NCBI GenBank assembly: GCA_031270215.1
Contig: JAISYB010000052.1
Span: forward strand, 1-19,780
Reading direction: 5' to 3'
Origin: Streptococcaceae bacterium
Lineage (GTDB): Bacteria; Bacillota; Bacilli; Lactobacillales; Streptococcaceae
Length of the DNA: 19,780 nucleotides
Shown piece after piece: positions 1-7,540 of this stretch. Under the pieces are notes generated by a model. It saw only the letters and a list, made by a program, of their open reading frames with translations. It was not told the DNA's origin and searched no databases. The stretch's first letter is position 1. Every line of letters starts with the position of its first letter. The translations under genes were made by a program, and so were the position numbers.

Positions 1-42
1 AAATTAAGCGAAGATAACGATGCAGAAACTTTTGGTTTTTAG
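1..42 (+). CDS. 3' end of an unidentified upstream gene (partial)
   Basis: Only the last 13 codons (KLSEDNDAETFGF, then TAG) are inside the window. Frame 1 is the only forward frame open from base 1; the other two hit stops at once. The acidic tail gives no family clue. The toxin-domain gene follows 42 bp later in the same frame, behind two in-frame stops (40-42 and 58-60), so this is a separate reading frame or a remnant. By position it could be a T7SS accessory gene or the end of an effector. That is inference only. Confidence 0.4.
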   Translation, partial: KLSEDNDAETFGF

Positions 43-84
43 TTTTCGTTGGATAGTTAGTGGAAAAGAAAGGGATCACCTAGC

Positions 85-669
85 ATGGGATTAATCTATA
101 TTCCAAGCGGCGCACAAACAAAGTTAATTAATGGTATAGCTTTTAAAACTTTTGTAAGTGAAGGTTTAAAAAATTCAAAATATGTTCAGGGGCTCAAAAC
201 TTCTGCCAAAACACTTGGAAAACTTGGTACTATTGCAACGTATGCCCAGCATGGGATTACTTTTGCTTCAAGTTCGGTAAATGAATACGGAAAGACAGGC
301 AGTATTGGTAAAGGTATAATTGGCGGTGCTATTGAAACAGTTAAGAGTGTTGGTCCGCTTGAGGGAGCAACATTAGGGGCTTCGTTTGGGACAGTAATTC
401 CAGGTGTAGGGAATGTTGTTGGGGCTGGGATTGGTTTTGCTATTGGTAGCGCAAACGTATTAGTACAATTATGGAAACCAAATTTATATGATGATATAAA
501 AGATGGTGCGTATAAATTTTATGATAAAGGAAAGGAAGCTATCGGAAAAGGTATCAGTCAAGGAATTAAGGATGTGCAGCACGTATATAAAGATGTACAA
601 AATGTCGGCAAATCAGTTGGAAAAGTACTATCTTCAATCAAATTGCCAGAAATTAAATTGGGATGGTGA
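85..669 (+). CDS. Glycine-zipper toxin-domain protein, orphan LXG C-terminal domain (putative T7SSb effector module)
   Basis: The protein is 194 aa. Residues about 75-128 form a Gly/Ala/Val-rich hydrophobic stretch with GxxxG-type spacing (for example GATLGASFGTVIPGVG and GAGIGFAIG), followed by LVQLWKPNLYDDIKDGAYK and a Lys/Gly-rich tail with repeated GK and KDVQ units. This layout resembles the C-terminal region of glycine-zipper LXG effectors of Firmicutes T7SSb (the TelE type), which are thought to insert into membranes. The roughly 200-residue helical LXG targeting domain is absent. There is no signal peptide. The ATG follows an AAAGAAAGGGA ribosome site, and two in-frame stops lie upstream, so it is not simply the tail of a longer open frame. 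A membrane protein gene overlaps its end, as expected for a toxin-immunity pair. It could be an orphan toxin cassette that recombines onto LXG genes, or a dead fragment. Function is inferred from composition and context. Confidence 0.6.
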   Translation: MGLIYIPSGAQTKLINGIAFKTFVSEGLKNSKYVQGLKTSAKTLGKLGTIATYAQHGITFASSSVNEYGKTGSIGKGIIGGAIETVKSVGPLEGATLGASFGTVIPGVGNVVGAGIGFAIGSANVLVQLWKPNLYDDIKDGAYKFYDKGKEAIGKGISQGIKDVQHVYKDVQNVGKSVGKVLSSIKLPEIKLGW

Positions 670-671
670 CT

Positions 672-1430
672 ATGAAATTACCTAAAATAATGACTGCTAG
701 CTTTGAAGAGTCTTTAATACTTCAGGATGATAGGTTTGTTCAATATATGATAAAAGATGTTGAGAAACTGGGTGTAAAAGAAAAACCCGTATTGCTAAAA
801 GTTTTAGCATTATTATTTATCTCGCTTTTATATGGATTTTCAATGTTGATAAAATATTTTATAGATCACTCAGATCCAGATAGTTCTGTTCCTGAACCTC
901 AAATTAACTTTTTCCCTGCAAAGTTGTTTTGGTTGATGTTGACAATATTTATATTAATTTGGATTATAACATTAATTAGAAGAACTAAAGGCACTAAATT
1001 TTTTTTCGCTTATCTTAATACGACCAATTATTTACGATGGTTGATAATTGTTGTAAATTTATTTTTCGTAACTTTTATGTTTATACCCTTAACTGTTTTA
1101 GGTGTACTAATATTCTTTGGAGCGATAGGCATAATTGGTTATATCATAGGTCGAAGTAAAATAAAATCGCTAAATGAGCAGCTTTTTAATATTAAAGAAT
1201 CAAATGATAGAATAGATAATTTCATTCAAAAAATATTTAAAGCAATGATGAAATATGGTTGGTTATTATTGGTTGGCATTGCTTTGTGGAAATTTATTTT
1301 CCCTGGAACAACAGGTGTTCGGACAGATATTGTCGGTTTTATAGGAATTGTTGCAATGTGGTTTGTCATGGATATAGCAATAATAGTAGCTGAAATATAC
1401 CTATTTACTCTATGGTTACTACAAAAGTAA
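672..1430 (+). CDS. Polytopic membrane protein, putative immunity protein of the glycine-zipper toxin (3' end probably frameshifted)
   Basis: The product is 252 aa with about six predicted membrane segments, near residues 40-62, 81-102, 122-142, 143-160, 194-212 and 220-248. There is a cytosolic-looking N-terminus and a charged loop around 160-190. The ORF can also start at 663. The ATG at 672 is preferred because GGGATGG lies just upstream, inside the end of the toxin gene, which suggests translational coupling. Membrane proteins encoded next to pore-forming T7SS toxins usually protect the producer. No specific family was recognised. The frame stops at 1430, but a different frame continues as strongly coding-like sequence to 1551 (see next entry), so the native protein was probably about 40 residues longer with a hydrophilic tail. 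Confidence 0.6.
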   Translation: MKLPKIMTASFEESLILQDDRFVQYMIKDVEKLGVKEKPVLLKVLALLFISLLYGFSMLIKYFIDHSDPDSSVPEPQINFFPAKLFWLMLTIFILIWIITLIRRTKGTKFFFAYLNTTNYLRWLIIVVNLFFVTFMFIPLTVLGVLIFFGAIGIIGYIIGRSKIKSLNEQLFNIKESNDRIDNFIQKIFKAMMKYGWLLLVGIALWKFIFPGTTGVRTDIVGFIGIVAMWFVMDIAIIVAEIYLFTLWLLQK

Positions 1431-1551
1431 ATCTCCAGAAGAATACCGCGAATGGGAAGATAAATCTCAGATAGAATGGTATGGTGAAAAATATTTCAAC
1501 AAACATATTAAAGGAACCTCTTTGGAAAATAAAGATGTAATTATGAAATAG
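1429..1551 (+). pseudogene. Out-of-frame C-terminal tail of the putative immunity gene
   Basis: Frame 1 is open from 1390 to the TAG at 1549-1551. Its product reads SKSPEEYREWEDKSQ, then IEWYGEKYFNKHIKG, and ends NKDVIMK. This charged, Trp/Tyr-containing text looks like real protein. Removing one A from the AAAA run at 1423-1426 joins the upstream membrane protein to it as WLLQ-SKSPEEYREW. So either the gene carries a +1 insertion or the assembly has an error here. No start codon with a ribosome site precedes it, so it is unlikely to be an independent gene. Confidence 0.6.
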
Positions 1552-2020
1552 CCTTTTTGGTAAACAAATGTTATATCATCATTTTCAAGATAGTTCCATT
1601 CCTAAGGCAGAAATCAATTTTTTATCAACCTCTGTGTTTTACATTGGTTTTGGATTATCAGTCGCTTTAAATACTATAACAATAATAAAATATTTTAGAG
1701 GCAGATGAATGCAAATAACATAGTAATGTGGCTGGTAGTTGAGGTGATTTTGGGACTTATAACTTGATTGTTCAAATTATTTTCGCTGTAAGTATAGATG
1801 TTTTCGATAATGATGGTATTATTAATAATGGTACCAATAAAATATCAGCTATCATCTTTAAAAAATATACTATATTTCAGAAACCACAATGTTTTTCAAT
1901 CACAAGGATATCAATAAAATTTTATTCACAGGATATTCAGATGATGATGAAGTGCGATTCTTAGAAATTTATGCAAAGTGGAAAACAGGTTTGGATAAAG
2001 GGAAAGAAGACATAAAATAG
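1552..2020 (+). pseudogene. Decayed coding remnants between the putative immunity gene and esaA
   Basis: No intact gene is visible in this stretch. A short frame at 1568-1708 (46 aa) contains one membrane-like segment (STSVFYIGFGLSVALNTI) ending IIKYFRGR. A second short frame at 1889-2020 (43 aa) contains NKILFTGYSDDDEVRFLEIY and ends KWKTGLDKGKEDIK, which looks coding. The preceding stretch in another frame (about 1800-1860, with IDVFDNDGIINNG) could join it through a shift at the A-run 1860-1865. Neither ORF has a convincing ribosome site. The best reading is remnants of one or two further immunity-type or effector-partner genes, a common state at T7SS toxin loci. Families are not recognised. 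Confidence 0.4.
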
Positions 2021-2054
2021 AAAACCAAAGCTTCGGCTTTTAGTCTAGTTTTAA
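2021..2054 (+). terminator. Weak hairpin upstream of esaA
   Basis: AAAGC and GCTTT flank a TTCG tetraloop, and an outer AAAAC/GTTTT pairing extends the stem across an internal loop. It lies just after the remnant ORF ending at 2020 and before the esaA ribosome site. It may end or attenuate upstream transcription. The T-run is poor, so confidence is modest. Confidence 0.35.
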
Positions 2055-2068
2055 AAAGGAGCCTCAAC

Positions 2069-4888
2069 GTGAAAAAGTCTACTAAAACGCAAGAAAATAA
2101 AGTATTAAACGAAATTGACCGTAAACTCAGACGGATCCAAGTGATTTTGACAGTTATCATTGGTGCGCTTCTCCTTGTTTTGATTGGCGTACTTTTCATC
2201 TTGAATAATGGAACGCAAAAGAAAACACAGATTGTCAAACCAACTATTGCCTTGGTGAATGAAGATCGAGAAGGAAGATTTAATGGTACAATCTATAATT
2301 TTGGGCAATCCTTTGTCAATCTAGTTTCCAATGATGACAAGTATAATTGGCAAGTTGTGTCACGTTCCGTCGCAGACCGTGCCTATTCTGATGGTTCGGT
2401 TCAAGCAGTCATCTATCTGCCCCAAGACTTTACGCAGAATATTTTAACGCTCCAAGCCATTGACCCACAACAAGCACAGGTCGATTATAAAGTGCTGAAT
2501 GCACAATCAGAAGTGAACAACAAACTTTTACAAAATAAAATTGTGCATGTGCTCTACGATTTCAACACCTCGGTTGTAAAAATGTATTATGCTTCTGTGG
2601 CGGGGAATGTGGCGAATGCGCAAACCAATATGAATAATGTTGTAAACAGTCAAGATTCGATACTTACAAACCTTAAAAGTAATGTCTACGGTCCTTTTCA
2701 AACGACACACCAGTCTTATGGTTCGGTCATAACAGTGGCAGATGGTTTAAAATATCAAAATGATAGCTGGATTCAAGCGCAAAATAGCTTTACCACCTCC
2801 ATAGTGACTATGCTTAAGGGTAATAGTGAAACCTTCAATGGGACACTTCCTAATTTGACGAATTATTTCGATACCCAAAAGCGAATCACAGAGACTAATC
2901 TTAAAAATGCCAATCAAGGTATCACTAATCAGGCAGCTTTGGACAATGATTATTATTATGGTCAATACACAGCCACCTATAATCAATCGCTTGGTGCTTT
3001 ACATCAATTTGTCAATCAAGACGAAACAGGAAAAGAAGTGGGTCTTTATGCCGATTTGAAAGCTCGATTGACAAGTTATAACGAAAAAATGAGTGGTGTT
3101 CGAGATGATATTGATAGCCAAATTGGGCAGCTAATAGAAAAGAAAGACATGCTTTTAGGATTAGAAAAAGAGTTATACACTCAGTTCTTTGCACAAGATG
3201 TCCTACCTACCGCTGAGCAGACGGACTTTACTACTCTTGAAACAGATGATAATGCAAGGAGTGCCATGGCAGCGCTGCTCTCTCAATCCTTTGGCGAAAG
3301 AGAGAATCTCAAAGATACGGCTTATCCAGATACAATCAGCCAGCTTCTTAGTCAACTGTCTATAGATACGAGTGAGTATGAACCTTTGCTCAATGCATTG
3401 GAGACGAATGGGTCTATTACGCTCAATCAAAGAAAAGCAATTATTGCGGAGCTGGGTGTCTTGAGCAATTATGCGGCAGACTTTAATCTGACAACAGCAA
3501 ATGTTGATTTCATGGATGTACCAGCTAGCAATACGACCGACCAAACTTTTAACAAACAGCTCACGGTTGTTGTGCCTGCAGCCAAGAGATATACCTTAAG
3601 TCTTCAAGCAAAAGACGGAATCGACAATAACAATATTTCTCTTGTTAGCGCTACTGATGATAATGGTACAGAGCTGAATATCACCAAGCCAACGAGCATT
3701 ACTTTAGACAATAGAACTAAGCCTGGAACTGATGCGAATGGTAATCCGACAACAACTCCTGCGACAAGCCCAATGATTTATCACATCACCTATCAAGTGT
3801 CTTTAGGTCAAGCAGAAAATGCTAAGGTAACTGTAAAGTGGGGAGAGAGGTCAGGAACTCAAGCGCAATCTGTCGATACTTTTGGGCTCATTCCTGCAAA
3901 TACGATTTCAGAGTATGCTGGAGGCAATCAGTTTGGTTACATCACAACACTTTTGAATAATATCCATACGGCAAGTCGTTTAATTGCCGTACTCTACGGA
4001 GCGCCGGGTGCAACACCTGCCGATATGAAAGATGTCACTGATTTTGCCCTTAGTGCCAATCCTAAATCGATTTATCGAATGTATGGCAATATGGATCAAA
4101 GCGAAATCGGGAAACGTTTGAGTGACGATGATGTGGCACAATACAAACAATCGGGAACGGAGAACATCAGGAAAGTGAGAGAAACGTTGAGCACGCTTAA
4201 TTCAACGATTGCAAGCCTTCAAGTCGATGAAATGACTTTGACTAATCATTTGCCAGAGGATCATTTTGCTCAAATATCGAGCGAGTTGAACACATGGTAC
4301 ACGCAAACGATAGCAGCCTTAAATGACCAATATCAGGCGTGGACGACAAATCAAACGAATCTTTTGCAGCAAGAACCATGGACATCTTATAATCAAAGTG
4401 ATTTTGCCCTTTATTATGATAAGGCGATGGGGGAAACACTCTATGGCACAATTTCCGGGTTGGTTTCATCAACTGCAAAACAAGCAACAGATACAGCTAA
4501 TAGTAGTCAAATTATTAAGAGTAATGCGGAAACCTTCAGTCTGATGGTCAATGCCGTGACAAAGACTCAGAATGAGGCAAAAGAGGTGATGGCTAATACA
4601 GGTAATCTTTTAACCTCAGGAAATGATGAGTTGAAGGTGAGTCAAAACTATTCGAACAACTTTTCTTCCGTTTTGTCTAATACCAGAACTGCTGGAGTTG
4701 ATAGCAATAAACTCTTTGGATTTTTTGCACAACCTTTGTCAGCGAAGGATATGACACCAAAAGAGCAGACAATTGTCTCAAACTTTGACTGGCGTTGGTT
4801 GATTGTCCTTGTCATTGGGATCTTGCTTGGGACATTCTTTACACTGATGATAAAGCTGTTTCTTTCAAGAAGAGCTAGGCAAAATTGA
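2069..4888 (+). CDS. esaA: Type VII secretion (T7SSb) membrane protein EsaA
   Basis: The protein is 939 aa with one membrane helix near each end (about residues 24-46 and 909-931) and a very large, Asn/Gln/Thr-rich domain between them. That is the architecture of EsaA/YueB in the YhgE/Pip superfamily. The text after the first helix (PTIALVNEDREG, FNGTIYNFGQSF, AVIYLPQDFTQNIL) is the conserved EsaA N-terminal region, and the C-terminus ends in a basic SRRARQN tail. EsaA is a core part of the secretion channel, with its large domain extending through the cell wall; B. subtilis YueB is also a phage receptor. Length is close to S. aureus EsaA (about 1000 aa). The start is GTG, set by AAAAAGGAG eight bases upstream. 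Its usual neighbours (EsxA, EssA, EsaB, EssB, EssC) are not here; it follows the toxin/immunity remnants and ends at a strong terminator, so the rest of the system must lie upstream of the window or be lost. Confidence 0.88.
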   Translation: MKKSTKTQENKVLNEIDRKLRRIQVILTVIIGALLLVLIGVLFILNNGTQKKTQIVKPTIALVNEDREGRFNGTIYNFGQSFVNLVSNDDKYNWQVVSRSVADRAYSDGSVQAVIYLPQDFTQNILTLQAIDPQQAQVDYKVLNAQSEVNNKLLQNKIVHVLYDFNTSVVKMYYASVAGNVANAQTNMNNVVNSQDSILTNLKSNVYGPFQTTHQSYGSVITVADGLKYQNDSWIQAQNSFTTSIVTMLKGNSETFNGTLPNLTNYFDTQKRITETNLKNANQGITNQAALDNDYYYGQYTATYNQSLGALHQFVNQDETGKEVGLYADLKARLTSYNEKMSGVRDDIDSQIGQLIEKKDMLLGLEKELYTQFFAQDVLPTAEQTDFTTLETDDNARSAMAALLSQSFGERENLKDTAYPDTISQLLSQLSIDTSEYEPLLNALETNGSITLNQRKAIIAELGVLSNYAADFNLTTANVDFMDVPASNTTDQTFNKQLTVVVPAAKRYTLSLQAKDGIDNNNISLVSATDDNGTELNITKPTSITLDNRTKPGTDANGNPTTTPATSPMIYHITYQVSLGQAENAKVTVKWGERSGTQAQSVDTFGLIPANTISEYAGGNQFGYITTLLNNIHTASRLIAVLYGAPGATPADMKDVTDFALSANPKSIYRMYGNMDQSEIGKRLSDDDVAQYKQSGTENIRKVRETLSTLNSTIASLQVDEMTLTNHLPEDHFAQISSELNTWYTQTIAALNDQYQAWTTNQTNLLQQEPWTSYNQSDFALYYDKAMGETLYGTISGLVSSTAKQATDTANSSQIIKSNAETFSLMVNAVTKTQNEAKEVMANTGNLLTSGNDELKVSQNYSNNFSSVLSNTRTAGVDSNKLFGFFAQPLSAKDMTPKEQTIVSNFDWRWLIVLVIGILLGTFFTLMIKLFLSRRARQN

Positions 4889-4991
4889 GAGAAGATTTAA
4901 AGTAAGTGAAGCAGAGGAATTCGTACAGATTTCTTTTGATTCTAACAGCCGTTATTTAATCCAGAGATTTTGGTATATGGGAATGGCTTGA
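4887..4991 (+). pseudogene. Short coding-like remnant overlapping the end of esaA
   Basis: Overlapping the esaA stop, another frame reads RFKVSEAEEFVQISFDSNSR followed by YLIQRFWYMGMA and stops at 4989-4991. It has no start codon with a ribosome site. The residue mix looks like a real protein, so it may be the scar of a gene once placed downstream of esaA. No family is recognised. Confidence 0.3.
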
Positions 4992-5032
4992 CAACTAAAC
5001 GTGTAAGCTATGTTGATAGTAAAAGTGACAAC

Positions 5033-5066
5033 CTCCTAGGATTGATTATTTTTCCTAGGAGATTTT
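5033..5066 (+). terminator. Rho-independent terminator of esaA
   Basis: A perfect 9-bp stem, CTCCTAGGA (5033-5041) with TCCTAGGAG (5053-5061), has an 11-base loop and is followed by ATTTTT. It closes the T7SS-side transcription unit before the convergent rlmD. Confidence 0.85.
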
Positions 5067-5167
5067 TACAGTCTTATTTGGCGCTCTCTGACATGTTTCT
5101 ACAACCGAGGTCAATAACTATCGGTCTTATCTCGGTATCCCAAGACTAAAAATAAAGCTTCTATGCC

Positions 5168-6538
5168 TTAGCATCGTCGTAGCAAGACTATTGCCTCGCC
5201 GCGTGCGGTATGCGGGAACATATCAACCGGTTGGATAAAACTAACACGATAAACCTGAGTTAAGGCGACTAAATCCCTAGCGAGTGTTGACATATTGCAG
5301 GAGATGTAGACGAACTTTTCGGTCGGGTTTTTGATGATGACATCTAAGAGCTTGGCATCAATCCCGCTTCTAGGTGGGTCAACAATCAATCCGGTTGCTG
5401 AAAATCCTTCCTTAATCCATCTCGGAATCACTTGTTCTGCTGATCCAACTTCATAGATAGCATTATCCAGCCCTAGAGCTTTAGCATTATTTTTTGCATC
5501 CTTAATCGCTGGAGCCATTGTGTCCATGCCACGAACCTCGCTGACCTTTTCTGCGAGTGAAAGACCAATCTTTCCTGCTCCGCAGTACGCGTCAATGATT
5601 TTATCATCAGATTTCAAGTCCATTGCTTTGATTGCTTCGTGGTAGAGCTTATTCATCTGCAGATAATTCAGCTGCAAAAAGGATAATGGTGAAATCGTAA
5701 AAGACTTATCTAAGATACTTTCAGTAATATTCGATTGACCGTAGAGATGAAGTTGATGTGTGCCATAGATTTTGGATGTCTGTTTGCTTTGGATATTTTG
5801 CTCAATCGTGACAATTTCCGGATGCTTTTTGATTAATTGGCGTTTAAATTCTGGCCATTTAGGGAAATTTTTGCTCGTTGTTACGAGGATTAGCTGGACT
5901 TCTTTTGTTGTAAAACTCTCGCGTACCATGACCGTTTTGATAAATCCGTCGTTTTTCTTTTCATTGTAAGGGGTGATTTTCAGCGTTTCAAAAAGCTTGA
6001 CGCAAGTATTGATAATCCTTTGAGTTTTTGGCATTTGCACGCAGCAGTCACTAATTTTGACTAAATGGTGGGAATTAATCGCAAATAAGCCTGCTTCCAC
6101 CTTACCATTTTTGTGATTTCTTCGGATTTGAAATTGTAATTTATTGCGATAATGCCAAGGCTCCTCTTGCCCAATGGTGGGGAGAATCTTGTAGTCTTTG
6201 AAGTCTGTCGGCTTGAATTTTTCAAGAGCTTGTTTGATTAAATCTACTTTGAAAGCAAGCTGCGCAGGATAATCTAAGTGCATTAATTGACAGCCGCCGC
6301 AGCTTTGATAGACAGGACAAGGGGGTGTGACACGCGAGGTGCTAGCTTTGTTGATTTTGACTAGCTGCCCGGTTGAGAAATTCCGCTCGTTTGAGCTAAT
6401 CTTGATAATGACCTCTTCTTTTGGCAGTGCGTTTTCGATAAAGATTAGCCGTCCCTTATAGCGCGTTATACCTTCGCCGTTAATTCCGATTCGTTTGATT
6501 TTTACTTTTAACTTTTGATTAATTTCTAAATTGACCAT
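5168..6538 (-). CDS. rlmD: 23S rRNA (uracil-C5)-methyltransferase, RlmD/RlmCD family
   Basis: The enzyme adds a methyl group from SAM to C5 of uracil in 23S rRNA (U1939, and in streptococci a single RlmCD enzyme also modifies U747). From the chosen start it is 456 aa. A TRAM RNA-binding domain occupies about 1-65. Cys74, Cys80 and Cys83 (CPVYQSCGGC), with a later Cys in SDCCVQ, form the [4Fe-4S] site. The SAM motif is IIDAYCGAGKIGLSLAE. VDPPRSGID and the catalytic-Cys motif YISCNMSTLARDL follow. The open frame extends to 6592, but the ATG at 6538 (MVNLEINQ) sits behind AAAGAGG and fits the family N-terminus. It is transcribed away from recX from a divergent promoter. Whether it is mono- or dual-site cannot be told from sequence alone. 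Confidence 0.93.
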   Translation of the reverse strand: MVNLEINQKLKVKIKRIGINGEGITRYKGRLIFIENALPKEEVIIKISSNERNFSTGQLVKINKASTSRVTPPCPVYQSCGGCQLMHLDYPAQLAFKVDLIKQALEKFKPTDFKDYKILPTIGQEEPWHYRNKLQFQIRRNHKNGKVEAGLFAINSHHLVKISDCCVQMPKTQRIINTCVKLFETLKITPYNEKKNDGFIKTVMVRESFTTKEVQLILVTTSKNFPKWPEFKRQLIKKHPEIVTIEQNIQSKQTSKIYGTHQLHLYGQSNITESILDKSFTISPLSFLQLNYLQMNKLYHEAIKAMDLKSDDKIIDAYCGAGKIGLSLAEKVSEVRGMDTMAPAIKDAKNNAKALGLDNAIYEVGSAEQVIPRWIKEGFSATGLIVDPPRSGIDAKLLDVIIKNPTEKFVYISCNMSTLARDLVALTQVYRVSFIQPVDMFPHTARGEAIVLLRRC

Positions 6539-6655
6539 GACCCACCTCTTTTTCATGTACCATATCAAATGATACTGAATGAATAAGCACAAATACGTTT
6601 GATATAGACGTTATATACTTATCATTTCATATTATATTATAATACTGACTGCTAT

Positions 6656-6684
6656 ATATGTCAGCAAGTTCTCCCATTTGTCAA
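6656..6684 (-). promoter_or_regulatory. Candidate promoter of rlmD
   Basis: On the minus strand, a consensus TTGACA (6684-6679) is followed after 17 bases by ACATAT. The region contains the interrupted inverted repeat CTGAC/GTCAG. The leader to the rlmD ATG would be about 110 bases. Confidence 0.5.
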
Positions 6685-6723
6685 TTATTTTAAGGCACTT
6701 GCGTATTAAATCAAATGCTCTCG

Positions 6724-6732
6724 TGGTAAAAT
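6724..6732 (+). promoter_or_regulatory. Extended -10 promoter of recX
   Basis: TGG-TAAAAT matches an extended -10 element (TGn then TAnnnT). The expected transcription start falls at about 6739-6740, on the A of the recX ATG, so the message may be leaderless or nearly so. No good -35 box is seen. Confidence 0.55.
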
Positions 6733-6739
6733 AAATTCT

Positions 6740-7540
6740 ATGAGAAAAATAAATGAAATTACCAAACTAAAAAAGAATTATCGGATAACCTTTGATAATG
6801 AAGAAGTGCTGTCTGTTTCAGAAAACACTCTGACGGAATTTTTGTTAGTTCGCGATAAGTGTGTCTCAGACGAGCTTTTTGACGAGATTATCAGCTATCA
6901 AGGTCTAGACTACGGCAGAAAAGTTGCCTTAACTGCGCTTAATTATCGAGCGTATTCTGTCTATGAAATGAAACAAAAGTTAATCAGCAAGGCAGTTTGC
7001 GAGGAAGCAATTCCAGAGATTATTACCTTTTTAAAGTCAACTGCGCTTTTAGATGACGTGGAATATGCTCAAAATATTTTTGAAAGTATGCTTGCGTCAA
7101 AGAAAAAAGGTAGAGAGGCAATCAGCTATAAGATGTGGCAAAAAGGGATTAAGCAGGAGATCATTGATGAGATTTTGGTGCAGCTTTCGGCGGATGACGA
7201 ATACGACATTGCGCTAAGCTATGCAGACAAGCTAATTACCAAATATGCGCACGAGTCTAAGCGCGCAGTGGAGCAGAAAATAACTGCAAGCCTAATGCGT
7301 GCAGGTTTTAGTTTTGACTTGGCAAATCAAGCAGTCAATGAACTTGAGATTACAAGTGATGAGGCAGAGGAATACGAAAAGCTAGTCCAAAAAGCGCTTC
7401 CGGTTTACCGCAGGATTTCAAGACAATATGATGGCTGGGAGCTCAGGCAACGTATCTTTAGAAATCTGGCAGGCAAAGGCTTTGATTTTGATTTAATCAA
7501 TCGCTTTATCGCAGAAAGGCAAGAATCAGAAGATGAATGA
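6740..7540 (+). CDS. recX: Regulatory protein RecX
   Basis: RecX binds RecA and limits its filament growth and recombinase/coprotease activity. The 266-aa length matches the long RecX of Streptococcaceae (about 260). The N-terminal part (ITKLKKNYRITFDNEE) is the Firmicutes extension. Then come repeated three-helix RecX modules, with LNYRAYSVYEMKQKLISKAV near 75-95 and further modules to about residue 255 (for example YDGWELRQRIFRNLAGKGFD). No Shine-Dalgarno sequence precedes the ATG, and the extended -10 ends 7 bases upstream, which suggests leaderless translation. The stop overlaps the mutY start by 8 bases, so the two are co-transcribed. Confidence 0.93.
   Translation: MRKINEITKLKKNYRITFDNEEVLSVSENTLTEFLLVRDKCVSDELFDEIISYQGLDYGRKVALTALNYRAYSVYEMKQKLISKAVCEEAIPEIITFLKSTALLDDVEYAQNIFESMLASKKKGREAISYKMWQKGIKQEIIDEILVQLSADDEYDIALSYADKLITKYAHESKRAVEQKITASLMRAGFSFDLANQAVNELEITSDEAEEYEKLVQKALPVYRRISRQYDGWELRQRIFRNLAGKGFDFDLINRFIAERQESEDE

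Noticed and set aside
2747..3544. Several minus-strand ORFs of 60-113 aa inside esaA
   Set aside because: The plus strand is a continuous EsaA frame; the antisense ORFs lack starts with ribosome sites and family features.
5069..5147. Riboswitch-like alternative stems (ACCGAG/CTCGGT or ACCGA/TCGGT inside AGTCTT/AAGACT)
   Set aside because: It lies between two convergent genes, downstream of both, with no gene to control and no T-run; chance or a 3' UTR fold is as likely.
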